Positions 30,376 through 44,300 of a stretch of DNA of 60,382 nt are shown here, piece by piece. The position numbers and the translations under genes were made by a program. This DNA comes from a virus. Position 1 is the stretch's first letter; each line of letters starts with the position of its first letter. The notes under the pieces were generated by a model. That model saw nothing but the letters and a program-made list of their open reading frames with translations. It ran no database searches and was not told the origin of the DNA. The stretch is taken from positions 1 to 60,382 of the IMG/VR virus record IMGVR_UViG_3300020470_001595; one strand, given 5' to 3'.

Positions 30376-32295
30376 ATGCCAGTAACCAAGTTTACAAACT
30401 TAGATTTTGATCAAATTAAGGGTCAAATCAAGTCTTACCTCAGAGCAAACAGTAATTTTACTGATTTTGACTTTGAAGGATCAAATATGTCGATTTTAAT
30501 CGATATTTTAGCGTATAATACCTATATTTCGGCATTTAATAGCAACATGGTTGTTAATGAATCCTTCTTGGATTCGGCAACTTTGAGAGAAAATGTGGTT
30601 TCATTGGCAAGAAACATCGGATATGTACCTAGATCTCGTAAATCTTCGGAAGCAATCATAAATTTTGACTATAAATTCAACGGAAACAGTAATAGCGTCA
30701 CATTAAAGAAAGGATTAGTCGCAGTTGGAGTTCAAAATAACACTTCTTTCACATTTTCTATCCCAGAAGACATAACTGTTAGCAGTCCAGTAGATGCTGG
30801 AAGTAATATTACCGTAAATCCACCAAGAACTGCTCAATTTAGGAATCTTACGATATATCAGGGTACACTTTTAAAGAAAAATTTCATTGTAAATGCTAGT
30901 TTAGACCAAAGATTTATATTAGACAACTCATTTATCGATACTGCATCAATTAGAGTGTTTGTTAGGAAGTCTGGAGCGTCTTCTGGACTTGAATATTCTG
31001 TAGTTGATAATATTACAGGTATAAATGAGAAGTCAAACATCTATCTTATCCAAGAAATCAAAGATGAGAAGTATGAATTGCTATTTGGGGATGGATTATT
31101 TGGTAAAAAATTAGAAAATGGAGATGTTGTTGAAGTTAGCTATATTATTACTGATGGAAAAGCAGGAAATGATGGTAAAAAGTTCTCATTTAGTGCAGAT
31201 GCAGTAGATGATGCTGGAAATCCTCTTTCAGCAGCAGCAACTCCTGTTCTAACAACGATTCAAACCGCTAAAGGAGGCGGTGATATCGAAGAAATAGACT
31301 CTATTAAGTATATTGCACCTAGAGTCTATTCATCGCAGTACAGGGCGGTTACAGCAAAGGATTATGAGGGGATTATACAGAGTGTTTTCCCTGATGCAGA
31401 GTCAGTTTCGGTAATTGGTGGTGAAGAATTGGATCCACCTGAATATGGTACTGTTGTATTAAGTGTAAAACCTCGAAATTCCACTTATTTGTCCGACTTT
31501 ACTAAAGTACAGATCTTAGATAGATTAAAAAGGTATTCTATTGCTGGAATTAACCAAAGAATAGTCGATTTAAAGATACTTTTCGTAGAATTAGACACTT
31601 CTGTCTATTTTAATTCCAATATTTACAGTGATATTGATGGTCTTAAGACTCAAGTTACCAATTCACTAACAGATTACGGAAAATCCACTAATTTAAACGC
31701 ATTTGGTGGTAGATTTAAGTATTCTGATGCTTTAAAAGCAATTGATGGCACAAATAATGCAATTACATCGAATATTACTAGGTTGACAATAAGAAGAGAC
31801 TTAAAACCAGTTTTTAATGCCTTTACTCAGTACGAATTATGCTTTGGTAATGCATTTCATGCCAATCCTAAAGGCAAAAACATAAAAAGTACTGGATTTA
31901 CCATTGCTGGTAATCCAAATACTTTATATTTCACTGATTTGCCACATGACGACTTAAAAACGGGTGATATTGCTGTAGTTCAATTAACTGAACTCTCTGA
32001 TGATGCTCCACCTGTTGTTTTACCTTCTGCAGGAACTGTGGATTATGTAAAAGGTGAAATTATGATCAATACCATCAATATAACGGGTACTTCTCGTGCA
32101 TCAGGTGTTGTTGAAATTCAAGCATATCCAGAATCCAATGATATTATAGGATTGAAGGATATTTACCTCCAATTAGACATGTCAAATACTAAGATAAATA
32201 TCGTGAGAGACACAATATCTTCTGGACAACAAATATCTGGAATTGGATATAAAGTCACCTCTAGTTACTCTAACGGAACCATCATTAGGTCATAA
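30376..32295 (+). CDS. 6: Baseplate wedge subunit gp6 (BaseplateJ-like)
   Basis: A 639-residue protein, near T4 gp6 (660). N-terminal features include FDFEGSNMSILIDILAYNT and LRENVVSLARNIGYVPRSRKS; the J-like core has YRAVTAKDYEGIIQSVFPDAESVSVIGGEE. In T4, gp6 dimers form the ring of the wedge inner baseplate. Position between gp25 and a giant protein then gp8 matches T4 order 6-7-8. Confidence 0.92.
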   Translation: MPVTKFTNLDFDQIKGQIKSYLRANSNFTDFDFEGSNMSILIDILAYNTYISAFNSNMVVNESFLDSATLRENVVSLARNIGYVPRSRKSSEAIINFDYKFNGNSNSVTLKKGLVAVGVQNNTSFTFSIPEDITVSSPVDAGSNITVNPPRTAQFRNLTIYQGTLLKKNFIVNASLDQRFILDNSFIDTASIRVFVRKSGASSGLEYSVVDNITGINEKSNIYLIQEIKDEKYELLFGDGLFGKKLENGDVVEVSYIITDGKAGNDGKKFSFSADAVDDAGNPLSAAATPVLTTIQTAKGGGDIEEIDSIKYIAPRVYSSQYRAVTAKDYEGIIQSVFPDAESVSVIGGEELDPPEYGTVVLSVKPRNSTYLSDFTKVQILDRLKRYSIAGINQRIVDLKILFVELDTSVYFNSNIYSDIDGLKTQVTNSLTDYGKSTNLNAFGGRFKYSDALKAIDGTNNAITSNITRLTIRRDLKPVFNAFTQYELCFGNAFHANPKGKNIKSTGFTIAGNPNTLYFTDLPHDDLKTGDIAVVQLTELSDDAPPVVLPSAGTVDYVKGEIMINTINITGTSRASGVVEIQAYPESNDIIGLKDIYLQLDMSNTKINIVRDTISSGQQISGIGYKVTSSYSNGTIIRS

Positions 32296-32301
32296 AAAAG
32301 G

Positions 32302-35300
32302 ATGATAGAAACCTATAGCCCCTTATCCTCCAGAGTTAAGACATACCAAATTGTTGGTGAGCAGGCTCCAGAGTTTACTCTTGCAGAAAACCCTCTTTTT
32401 GAGGATTTTTTGAAGCAATATTATGTTTCGCAAGAATATCAAGGTGGTCCTGTAGATCTTGCTGAAAATATTGACAAATATATTAGAATTGACAATTTAA
32501 CTAAGGATGTTATATCTGGATCAGTAGCAATTGCTTCTAGCATTGGTATTACTGATGATGAAATTGTAGTTGATGGTACTACTAAGGGATTTCCACAAGA
32601 ATGGGGTCTTTTAAAGATTGATAGTGAAATTATTACCTATACGGGAGTAACAACCAATAGCTTTACTGGGTGTGTAAGGGGTTTTTGTGGAATTGAGACA
32701 TATCATGCACTTAATGATACTGAGAATTTGCAATGGACACAAACTGCAGCTTCTTCCCATCTTACAGGGTCTGCGGTACAAAATTTAAGTGCATTATTCC
32801 TTCATGAGTTTTATGATAAGTTAAAAGCGCAGTATACACCTGGTTTAGAGGGTGTACAATTAAGTCCTGAGTTAGATGTTAATAATTTCGTAAAAGAAGC
32901 AAGAAGTTTATACGAATCTAAGGGTACTGACGAATCTTTCAAGATTTTATTTAAAGCACTGTTTGGTTTAGAACCAAAAATCAATGATCTTGAAAAATAC
33001 CTCATAAAACCCTCTTATGCCAACTATTTGAGAAGAGAGTCTTTTGCAGTACAGGTAATTTCTGGTGATGCTAATAAATTAGTTGGTCAAACTCTGTTTC
33101 AAGACAATGAAGAAGGTAATCCTTTAGTAAATGCTGCTAGTGGACCTATTTCTGAAGTTGTTCAGATTAGAGATGACTATTATCGTATTTCTGTCTTTAT
33201 TGGATATGATGATAGAGACTTAATACAGGGTACATTTGTTGTTCCAGGAAGAACTCAAGCAGTTGGTAAGGTTGGTCTTGGTGCAACAGTTATTACAGTT
33301 GACTCTACTGTTGGATTCGGTCAAACTGGTGTTATTGAGGTTGGAGTAGATACAGATGATGATTATATGCGTTTGGATTACACTGAAAAGACTATAAACC
33401 AGTTTATTGGTGTAACTACGACAACAAAAGATATTGCATCCACTAAAAATATCTTTACACCAACTTTTGTTTATGGATATGAGGAAAATAATTTAGAAAA
33501 ACCAGTTAATATGAAAATAACTGGTGTTTTGAGTGAATTTGATACTCTTCAGGATTTATATGGATTATCAATGTCTTCAAGGGTTAATGTTAAGAACCTT
33601 GGAAGATTTGTAACCAATCCATTGACATCCAAGACATTTGAACAGATTTTCTTCAATTCTTGGATTTACAATACTAGTGCTAGATACCGAATTGCAGATT
33701 TAACAGGATCTACATTTACTTTAGCAGGTAATATTGATAAAGCTAGTCTAAGGGTGGGTGATAAGATTGATTTGCTTGTTAGAAACACTGAAACAGTCGC
33801 TGCATCACCATTAACAGTAACTTATGTCAATAAAACTAATAATTCGATTAGTATATCTGGTGTTTTCACAACTACTCCTGGATATGAGTATGATGTAAGA
33901 AGAATTCAGGTAAAAGCAACAAGTACAATTGTTCCAATCATAGGTGGACAAAATCAACTCTTAGGTGATGTTTCTAATACCTATGTTTTAGATAAAAAGA
34001 ACTCAGAAAGTAATGAGCAAGAAGGATTTGTAGCTTCTAACTCTATTCCCACATATCCTATCGATACTGATAAAATTCATGCTACTTTAGTCAATCCTAC
34101 TGTATCTGGTGGATCATGGGGTGGATATGATACTTTATCTAACAAATATACCATAATTTCGTTCCCACAAGATGTTCCTTTCAGAACTGGTGAGCAAATT
34201 GCTTATGTGCCTGTTGGAAACACTGTTGCTATTGGTGGATTAGATGCAGCCTCTTATTTTGTTGAAGTATTATCTCAAAAGAACAAAATTAAGTTATATC
34301 CTTCCAGATCCTTTATTCCATCAGGAATTTCTATAAAATTTGCACCTCCAGACTTAACAACTGGAATTCATGATTTTGTTAAAGTAGAACAAGCAAGAAA
34401 ATCCATTTTCCCAGGTAGAACACTTAAAAGATTCATTTTAAGTCAGGATTTAACTAGAGGAAAGGCGCAACAGACAACTTCTGAAGTAACACTGGATGGT
34501 AATACTGGTATGCTTATAAATGGTGTAGAAATCACCAATTATAAGTCTGACAGATATATTTACTATGGACCTTTAAAAGCACTTGATCTTGTTAATGCTG
34601 GTACTGGATATGATGTTCTTAACCCACCTTCAATCAGCATAGAAAATAGTTCTACTGGAATTAATACTGCTTATGGTAGATTAGCAATTGGTGGTACTGT
34701 TACTGGGGTTTTAATTGATCCTGTTGATTTTGAAATTAAAAAAGTAGTTTCTGTTGATGTACATGGTGGAAATGGTTATGGAGCAAAAGCGCAAGGTGTA
34801 ACAGAGTTAGCATATAGACAGTTTACATTTAATGCAAAATCTTTCTATAATGGTGGTAATATCGAACATGCTGATGAAGGCAATGGTCGATTTATAATGA
34901 ATAAACCCCATTATTATAAAGATGGGGATAGGGTAATTTATTCTTCCAATAATAATCCTGTTGTTGGACTTACAACTATTGCACCAGTTGGTATTGATAC
35001 TAGTTTAGTTGAGGGGCAATCTTATTATGTTGGAGTTAGTAGCGCAACCATATTTAAACTTTATAGGTCAAAAGCTGATGCTATTGCTGGAGTTAATACT
35101 GTTGGATTCGGTACAACAGCAGCAAATTTAAATACTGGTATCCATCAATTCAGAGATTATAATACTAAGAGAAGAATTTCGAGAGTTAGTATACTTGATG
35201 GTGGAAGTGGATATACAAATAAGAGACTTTCTATAGCACCAACTGGTGTTAGTACTTTTAGAGATTTTGTTGAATTTCCTAATCATGGATTTAAAGATGG

Positions 35301-38300
35301 TGAAGTAGTTCATTACGGCATATCAACTACTCCAGGAGCTACTGCTATTACTGGTTTAAGCACTAATAGTCAGTATCAGGTATTAAATCTTGATGAGGAT
35401 AAATTCAGACTCTGCTATTCTGGTATTGCTACTACTAGAACTCCAGATAAGACAAATTATAATAATAAAGAATATGTGAGATTTACTTCACATGGAGTTG
35501 GATATCAAGATTTCTTCTATCCACCTGTAACTGTTGATGTTAATGTTATTACAGATTCAGATACACCAGTTACTTTAAATGCTACTCCAGTTGTTCGTGG
35601 TGAAGTTACAGAAGCTATTTTGTATGATAAGGGTAAAGATTATGGATCAAATATTATAAACTTTGAAAAAGCACCTGCAGTTGATATCAATTATGGCGAT
35701 TTTGGTCAAATAGGAATAACTATTGTTAATGGTAGAATTATTGATGCTTTTGTACAGAGTAGTGGATCAAATTATGATGGACCTCCAGATATAACAGTTA
35801 CTGGTGTTGGTAGTGCCTTTGGTGCTAAAATTCGTGCTGTTATGAATGGTGGTGCTATTTCCGATGTTATTGTATTATCTCAAGGTGTTGGATATGCTGC
35901 AACTACTACAGTTGTTTCTGTTAAAGCACCAGGTGATGCTGCAACATTCTCTACTAGGGTAAGATCATTAGTTGCTAATAAGTTTAATACTACTGGTACT
36001 GTAAATGGAGACTATCTTACTCCAGTTGAAGGTGGATTAGCAATTGAATCTGTTGGTTATGGAGAAACTATTAGAAATTATCTTGGTGATGATGGTAGTG
36101 GACATTCTCCTATAATTGGATGGGCATATGATGGTATACCAATCTATGGTCCTTATGGTTTATCAGATCCAGATAATATTCAGTCAGGATCTACAAGATT
36201 AAAGTCTTCATATGTTCTTGATACAACTCAAGTCGAAAATAGACCATCTCTTTCTGATTATGAAGCTGGTTTCTTTATAGAGGATTATGTTTATAATGCC
36301 AGTGGAGATTTAGATGAGCATAATGGAAGATTTAGCAAAACCCCTGAATTTGAAGAAGGAATATATGCTTATTTTGCTACTGTAGATAATACAAATACTC
36401 CAATTTTCCCATATTATATTGGTAATACTTATAGAGGATTCCCAATAGATGTTAATACAGTTTCTGGTAAAAAGATTAAACAAAGCAACTTTAGCTTTGA
36501 AAGTTCCAAATTAATCAGAAATACCTTCCCTTACAATATGTTTGGTGATGGTGTTGCGTATGATTTTGTATATCAACCATATAAACAGATCCCTAATGTA
36601 GCATTACCTGATCGTATTGAAATTGGTGGTGTAGAAAATCTTATTATAGCTTCTCCAGGTACAGGATATACTACTGGTTCAATTATTAGATTTGATAACT
36701 CTGGTACTGGTGGAACTGGTGTAAATGCTTCTGTAAGTCTTTTAGAAGGCAAAACAGTTAATAAAATTGACACTACATTCAAATTATATGAAGATGTAGT
36801 GTTTGAATGGAAGAATCAAAGTGTTATTGGTCATTTTGATCCATCACACGGATTAGAGTTTGATGATTATGTACAAGTTGCTGGATTGTCCACAAGTGTA
36901 TCTAAATTAACAGATTCTCATGTTATTAGTAGTTTAAATTACTCAACTCAACTTTTAGATAGTACTGTTGTTGGATTAGTTACCGATATTAAAGTTCAAT
37001 TTGTTCCATCTACAGTTTCTGCAGGTGCTACGATTGGATTCGCTACAATGACTCCATCTACAACTGGTATAGGAACAACCGTTGGAATTGGAACAGAAAC
37101 TGCTCGTATATTGAATATTTTTGGAGATGATAATGTTTTAAGGATTCGTAGATCAGTTGCAACTGGAACTACTACTTTAACTGGATTGGGAGTTACATTT
37201 TTTGCTGATGAAATAGAAATACCAATTATTACTGATAAATTCGAGTCTACTCCATCTAAAAAGATTTATTTTAACCCCACAGAAACAGTAGGATTTGGTA
37301 CTACATCAGGACAGACTATAACTAGGAATTATGATTATCTTGGGGAAACTAAAACTAGATCTATCAAAACTCAAAGTATTTACTTAGAAAATCATGGTTT
37401 ACGAACTAATGATACTTTAAGTTTGACTATTCCTGCTGGTGGAGCTACTTTAGGTCTAAAAACTGACGGAATTGGAAATACCTTTAATATACCAGATCCA
37501 TGTTATGCTGTAAGAAAAACAGAAAATACTATTGGTATAAAAACAACAAAAACATCTAATGATGTCTATTTTGTTAGTGGTGGTACAGATGCTTATGATT
37601 ATTTACTTACATATACCCCAGATAAGCAAGTTACTGGATCTGTACAAAAAATTACTGCTACAGTTCAAACTGCAGAAAATCATGAGTTAAAAACTGATGA
37701 TAGGATCGATTTAATTGTTAAACCTGGTCTTTCAACTGGTATTGGCACAACAACCTTTGCAACTGTTAAAATTATTGATAATTACCTAATTGTTAACCCA
37801 ATTAGTATTGATCAAACTGGAATAAACACTACAACTAATAGAATTACCTCATATCAGCATAATTTGGTAACAGGTGATAAAATTTTATATTATGGTACAA
37901 ATCTTCCAGATGGAATTACTCAAAGAGAGTATTATGTTGTTGCAATTGATGAAAATACCCTTCAATTAGCAAATACATTTAAAGAGACTTCAGGAACTCC
38001 AAATGTTGTTAATATAACATCTCAAGGTGGATCTGGACAAACTATTAATCCAATTAATCCACAATTAAGACCATTTAGAAATAATGATCTTATATTTGAT
38101 ATGAGTGACCCAACTTTAGTTGGAAGTGACTTAAAATTCTATTATGACAAGAATTTCTTTAATGAATTTGTTGGTTCTGGTACAAGTCTTGGATTTGAAA
38201 TAGTTGGTGTTAGTACTGTGTCAACAGTTGGTGTTGCATCAACATTACCAGTTTATACAAATGAATACCATCCTACAATAAAAGTTAAATATTCTGAAAC

Positions 38301-41300
38301 TGCGCCTAAGATCATATATTATAGTTTATTTACTCCTTCTGGTATATCTACTGCTGACGGTACTGTATTTAATGGATCTGAAATAAAATATATTGATAGT
38401 TTATATACTGATAATTATTCAATTATTAGTATTGGGGATACTACCTTCAATCTTAATCTACAAGATAAACCTGAATCTTTATATTATGATTCTGGTATTG
38501 CGGATATTAGTTATACTACAAGTTCTGCCAATGCTACTGGTGGAATTGCATCAACAAGAATAACTAGTCCTGGATTTAACTATTCTAGACTTCCTGGTAT
38601 TTCCAGTATAGGAGATGCTGGTGAGAATGGTGTAATAATTGCCGAATCACTAAAAATTAATAAATTAGACTCTTTGACAGTTCCAGAAGATGTTTATGGA
38701 TATCCTTCTGATAACACTCTTAAACCAGATGCTTTTGTTCCTAGAGTTATCAATATTGATAATTTTGGGACTCTTGAAGAAGTTAATGTTGTTTATGGTG
38801 GTAAATTCTACATCACTGCACCAGCTTTAGTTTTATTTGATAAAGGAACTGGTGATATTTTAGATAATGGACTTATTACTTGTGAATTAAGCGATTCTGC
38901 TGTCACTAGCGCAACCATTTCAGTACCTCCAATTGGATTGTCTGGTAATGATTACGGTATTGCTCCTGTTAGAAATAGTAATGGTCTTAGTATCCTTAAT
39001 GTACAAGCAGCTGCAGGAATATTAACCTGTACAATTACTACTCCTGTTTTGGGTTATGTTAAAGAACCAATAAAGATTGGTGATAAAATGCAAATTGAAG
39101 GTGTTGCAATAGATGCTGGAAGTGGTACTGGATATAACTCTGGAGATTATAAATTTGCTTCAATTGAAGTTACTGATTACAATGATGCTGTTAACCCAAG
39201 AGAAGTTACTTTTGATTTAAATGGAATCAGTACTAATCCTGGTACTGGTGCAACAGTTGCTTATGGATTTGGTCAATTGACTCAAGAAGATTATATTGCT
39301 AAATTTGAAGTTATTAAGGGATCATCAAGATTTATTGAAAATGAACCATTTAAACGAAATAACAATCCTATCGCAGATGTTGCTTTGGATTTTATTGACT
39401 CTAATGCTGCTAAAATTATAGTTAGTGGTGCTGAGCCTTTAGAAATTGATGATATATTGATAGGTAAATTAAGTGGTTCTCAGTGTAGGATTGTTGGTAT
39501 TAAGGAATTTGCAGGAAGTTTTAATATAGCGTCTTCTGTTAAGACATTAGTTGGTTGGAGGGATAATGTTGGAATTATTAATGATGGTAATCAAGTATTG
39601 CCAGATAATGATTATTATCAAAATATGTCTTATGCAATTGACAGTCCTAAGACATATGAAGATTTAATTACCTTTGTTAATGATATAGTTCATCCATCTG
39701 GACTTAAAAACTTTGCCAATACTGAAGTTATGGCATTGGGTGATCCAGGTGAAACAAATATTCCAGCAGAAGACGCTGGTGGATTAGTTCTTGACTTTAT
39801 TGGAGATCCTCTTAGAGTTGACTCAATATACCCATTTGATATGGCAAGAGATTTTGAATCTCAAGGTAATATCTCTAAATTTGTAGAATTAAGAAATACT
39901 CGACTTTCTGACTTTATTTTAAACAAAACAAATAGAGTTCTTAATATTGACGATATTAGTCCTAAATTTGTGTCTAATGAGTCTAATGATTTGAGTGATT
40001 ATAGAATTGTTGCTACTTATCCTGCAGGAAGGTTCTTCCAAAGATTCTTAACACAAACTGTTCATCAAGCAGAAGATCCTACTAAAAACCAGTATCAGTT
40101 TAATGAATTTATTTCAGTAACTGTTGATGAAGATACTTATCTTCTTCAGAAGAATGAAATGAAGAATTATGATCAAGTTGGTCTTTCTACTGGATATGTC
40201 ACATTTGATACTGAGTATTCTCCTGCGAAATCAGAAACACAGTTAATTGTCCGTCCAAATGAGCCATTTGACACAGATTATGAAGTTAAGTCATTACAAA
40301 CATATTTTTCAGATTCTATAGGTACTGGAAATACAGCATTTGGTCATATTAGACTAGAAGGTGGTGTAGCACAAATTGGTGCAGCAAGTACTCTTGGAGT
40401 TTCGGTTACAGGTAATATTTTTGGAATATCTACTACTTCTTCACAAGCTGGTGTTGTACAAGTACTAGTTATTGATAATCCTGGTCCAAATTCACCAAAA
40501 CAAGTTGATTACTTAGAATATGCAATTATGCATAATGGTGTTGACACATATTTGACCGAATTAGCATCATTTAACTCAAAACAAAATCTAAGTGGTCTTT
40601 CTGGTCCAAACTTTATTGGTACAGTAACATCTAAGATTGAAGGTGGTTTAGTTAAGTTTGATTTTGAAAATGGTCGTACAAATACAGTATCTGTAAAATA
40701 TAAGTCTATTATAGTTGATCCATCTACTGTTGGTGCAAATAATTATAGATTTAAGATTCCATTTACTCCAGATGGTACAGAAAGGACAGGAAGATTTGAA
40801 GTTACCAGTCAATCAAAAGCTGGCATTTCTACAATTGTTGGTATAACAAGTCTTACAGATTTATCTGTTAAGTCTACAATTCATGTTTCTTATGGCGCAA
40901 CTCAATCATTACATCAGATTTATATGTTATCTGATCCTGAGAAGAGTCAAACATTCCTTACCGAAACCCCACTCGCATCTGTTGGTTCTACAACTGGTAT
41001 AGGAACATTTGGAACTACTTATAGATCTGATGGTACTTATGGATTAGAATTCCACCCATCAGTTGCTGGTATTGTTAGTGTTACTGCTTACAATGAAGTA
41101 TTATACAAAGTATTAGACCCTAATGGTAGTATTGGTGGTATTGGTGAAATTAATTATGGTCAAGTATATGAAAATGCTAACCAATCACTTTACCTTGGTA
41201 TTAACAATAGAAACATCAAATCATTTGATTTGACTTATCAAGGAATACCTATCTATGCTCGTGAAACAAATATTGCGGATCCTTCAGCAATATCTTATAA

Positions 41301-44300
41301 CTCTGGTATCTTTAGTCAAAAGCACTTCTTCTCTAATTATGAGCAATTAACCTATAAACCAGATTCTAACCTTATTGGTATTGGTGGATCTGCTCTTATC
41401 TACAGTACTGGTGCTGGTGTAACTGGATATTTGCCAGAAACTGTCTATTGCATCAAAGATAATAATCAACAGTACAGAATTGCATTAACAGAAAATGATG
41501 CTATAGCAGGTGCTGCAGTAACCTTTATTGAAAATACTGGTGCTGGTAATAAGCATAGATTCTCTATGAGAAAGAGAGATTCTAAGTCTATGATCTCTAT
41601 TAGTGGTCTTGTACAGAAACCATTATCTTATACCGCAATTAACTATACATTAGAAGAACCTGTTGCAGGATTTGTAACTGCATTTGTTTTGAGTGGTATT
41701 GGTTCTATTAGATCTGGAGATTTACTTAAGATTGAAGATGAATACTCTATTGTAAGAACAGTTGGATTTGGTACTAATAAGATTGGTCCTGTAGTTGGTA
41801 TTGGTACTTGGACTCTTGTAGAGATTGAAAGGGGTGCTGTAGGTACTGCAGCTACTCCACATTCTGCTGGTCAAGATGTTAGACTCTTTAGAGGATCATT
41901 CCAGATCTTAGATAGTCAGGTTCATTTCACACAAGCACCTCTTGGTGGTGACTTAGGTATTATTAATGCGTCTAACTTACCATATGCTAGAGCAAGTTTT
42001 GGTGGAAGAACCTTCTTAAGACAAGATTATAGTAAGAACCAAGTATTTGATGATATTTCTAATAATTTTGATGGGTTAGAAACTACTTATCCATTAACAT
42101 CTATTGGTGTTGCTGTTACTGGTATTGGTTCAACTGGTGGTAATGGTGTATTATTCATTAATAATATCTTCCAAGCACCTTATAGTGAAAATAATACTAA
42201 TTCCAACTTCAAGATTCTAGACAACCCTAGCGCAGGAATTGCTAGTGTAGTGTTTACAGGTATTAGTTCTATTGGATATGAAACGCCTATAATAGACATA
42301 GGAGATGTAAATGAAAACCAGTTACCTAGAGGTGGTATTATTGTTTCTGTTGCTTCTACTCCAGGTAGAGGATATGCTCCATTTGTAGGTGCTAATGTAA
42401 GACCAGTAATTGAAGATGGTGTAATTGTAGATGTTGTTGGTTTCCCTACAGAAGGAAGGCGTGTTGCTATTGAAACTGCATACTATGATAATGTATCTGG
42501 AATTATGGAGGTCAGTACAGTTGGACCTCATAATCTTGATGTAGCTGAAACTGTTTACCTCAATGGACTCCAAATGGAGTGTATTGGTTATAAGCATGTC
42601 TTTAGAAGTGCTACATCCAATGCTCTAATAATGGGTGGTGATTATGTACATACTTGGGCTGGTGGTACTGCTACTAATGCGGTTAATGTTCAAAGTGGTG
42701 CAGAATCAGGTAATCAGAAGAGTCCAAATGGATCTACTTATGACGCAAGTACTGGTGTACTAACACTATCATTTGCTTCTGGTCATGGCATGATGACAGG
42801 TGATACTATTACTCTTGATAATAATTCATTAACATATACTTGCTCTAGAGATAATCATGCTACTCAGCATACTTATCCTCGTAGTACTGATCCAATTAGC
42901 GGTGTAACAACTGGTATAACAACTACTTCAACTACTTCATTTAGTTTAAATGTTGGTATTTCAACTCTAGTTTATGCAGATGTATCTGATGTTAGGTATA
43001 ACGCATTAACAGGTGCGATGACATTATCTATCGGATCTACTGCTGTGGGTCTGGTATATGCTAATAACAATCTTGTAGGACTTGCTACAGGATCAATCAC
43101 AATGAGTTGTGATAAGGATGGATACGCAACAAATCATGCATATCCTAGAATAACTGATCCTTTCCATAATAAGATTGGTTCTGCCACAACTACTGCAGAT
43201 AGTATTACTATCAATGTTGGTAAGTCTGGTCTTGGATATGGAACTACTATTGGAATAACTTCCTTTGTATATGATCATGTTAGTGGTATTGCAACAATTA
43301 TTGCTGATGGTAATCATAACTTTACTGATCCTAATTTGATTGGTATTGCTACAGATGCTTTGACATTTACATGTGATCAAGATGGATATGCAACAAATCA
43401 CACATATCCAAGAGCATCTGATCCTGTAAATGACAAGTTCCTCGAAGTAAGGAATGTCACTGCTAATACTTTTGATGTATTTGTTGGTATTACTACTAAT
43501 GTTGGTTGGACACCTACTAATGCTATCTACGATCCTGTAGCTGGTATTATGACAATGACTATACCTAACCATAATATTATGGCAGGTAAAACCATCAAGA
43601 TTAAGGGTAGTTCACTTGACTTCAAGTGTGCTATGGATGGAAATAGTCAAACTAAGTCTTATCCTAGACCATCTGATCCATACTTCGATACCGCAATTTC
43701 CGTTGCATCTACTACTGCAACTGGTATTGCTATTACTGTTGGTACATCACCTACTGTCAATTATAGTGTCACTACTGCAACTTACACACCTACAACGGGA
43801 TTCCTTGATCTTAATATTGGTCAACATGGATTAGCAGAACAAACTGCAATTAAGTTAGCGACTGGATCACTTATCTTCCGTTGTGCTAATGATAGCTATA
43901 TTTCTTCTCACGCATATCCACGAAATACAATTGATACTCAAACTGTAAATGGCGCAGTTTATGATGCAAATGCTGGCATTATGACTGTTACAGTTGTACC
44001 TGGCGGCAGACTTATTCATGATGGCGATTGGATTAGATTCGATAATGACTCTATTTCCTTCAAGTGCGACATGGATGGCGGTACTTCTACGAAGACTTAT
44101 CCAAGATCATCTGATCCTGTTAGTGGTAAGTGGTTGCCAATAACAGGCATAGGAACCACTTCATTTAGTGTAGAGGTAGGTAAGTCACCTATAGCACCTT
44201 ATAGCATCTCCTCGGCGATCTACGACCCCACTGCTGGCATCGTAACAGCTACTATTGGTGACCATAGTTTCATGACTGGTCAATCTATCCAAATTTCACC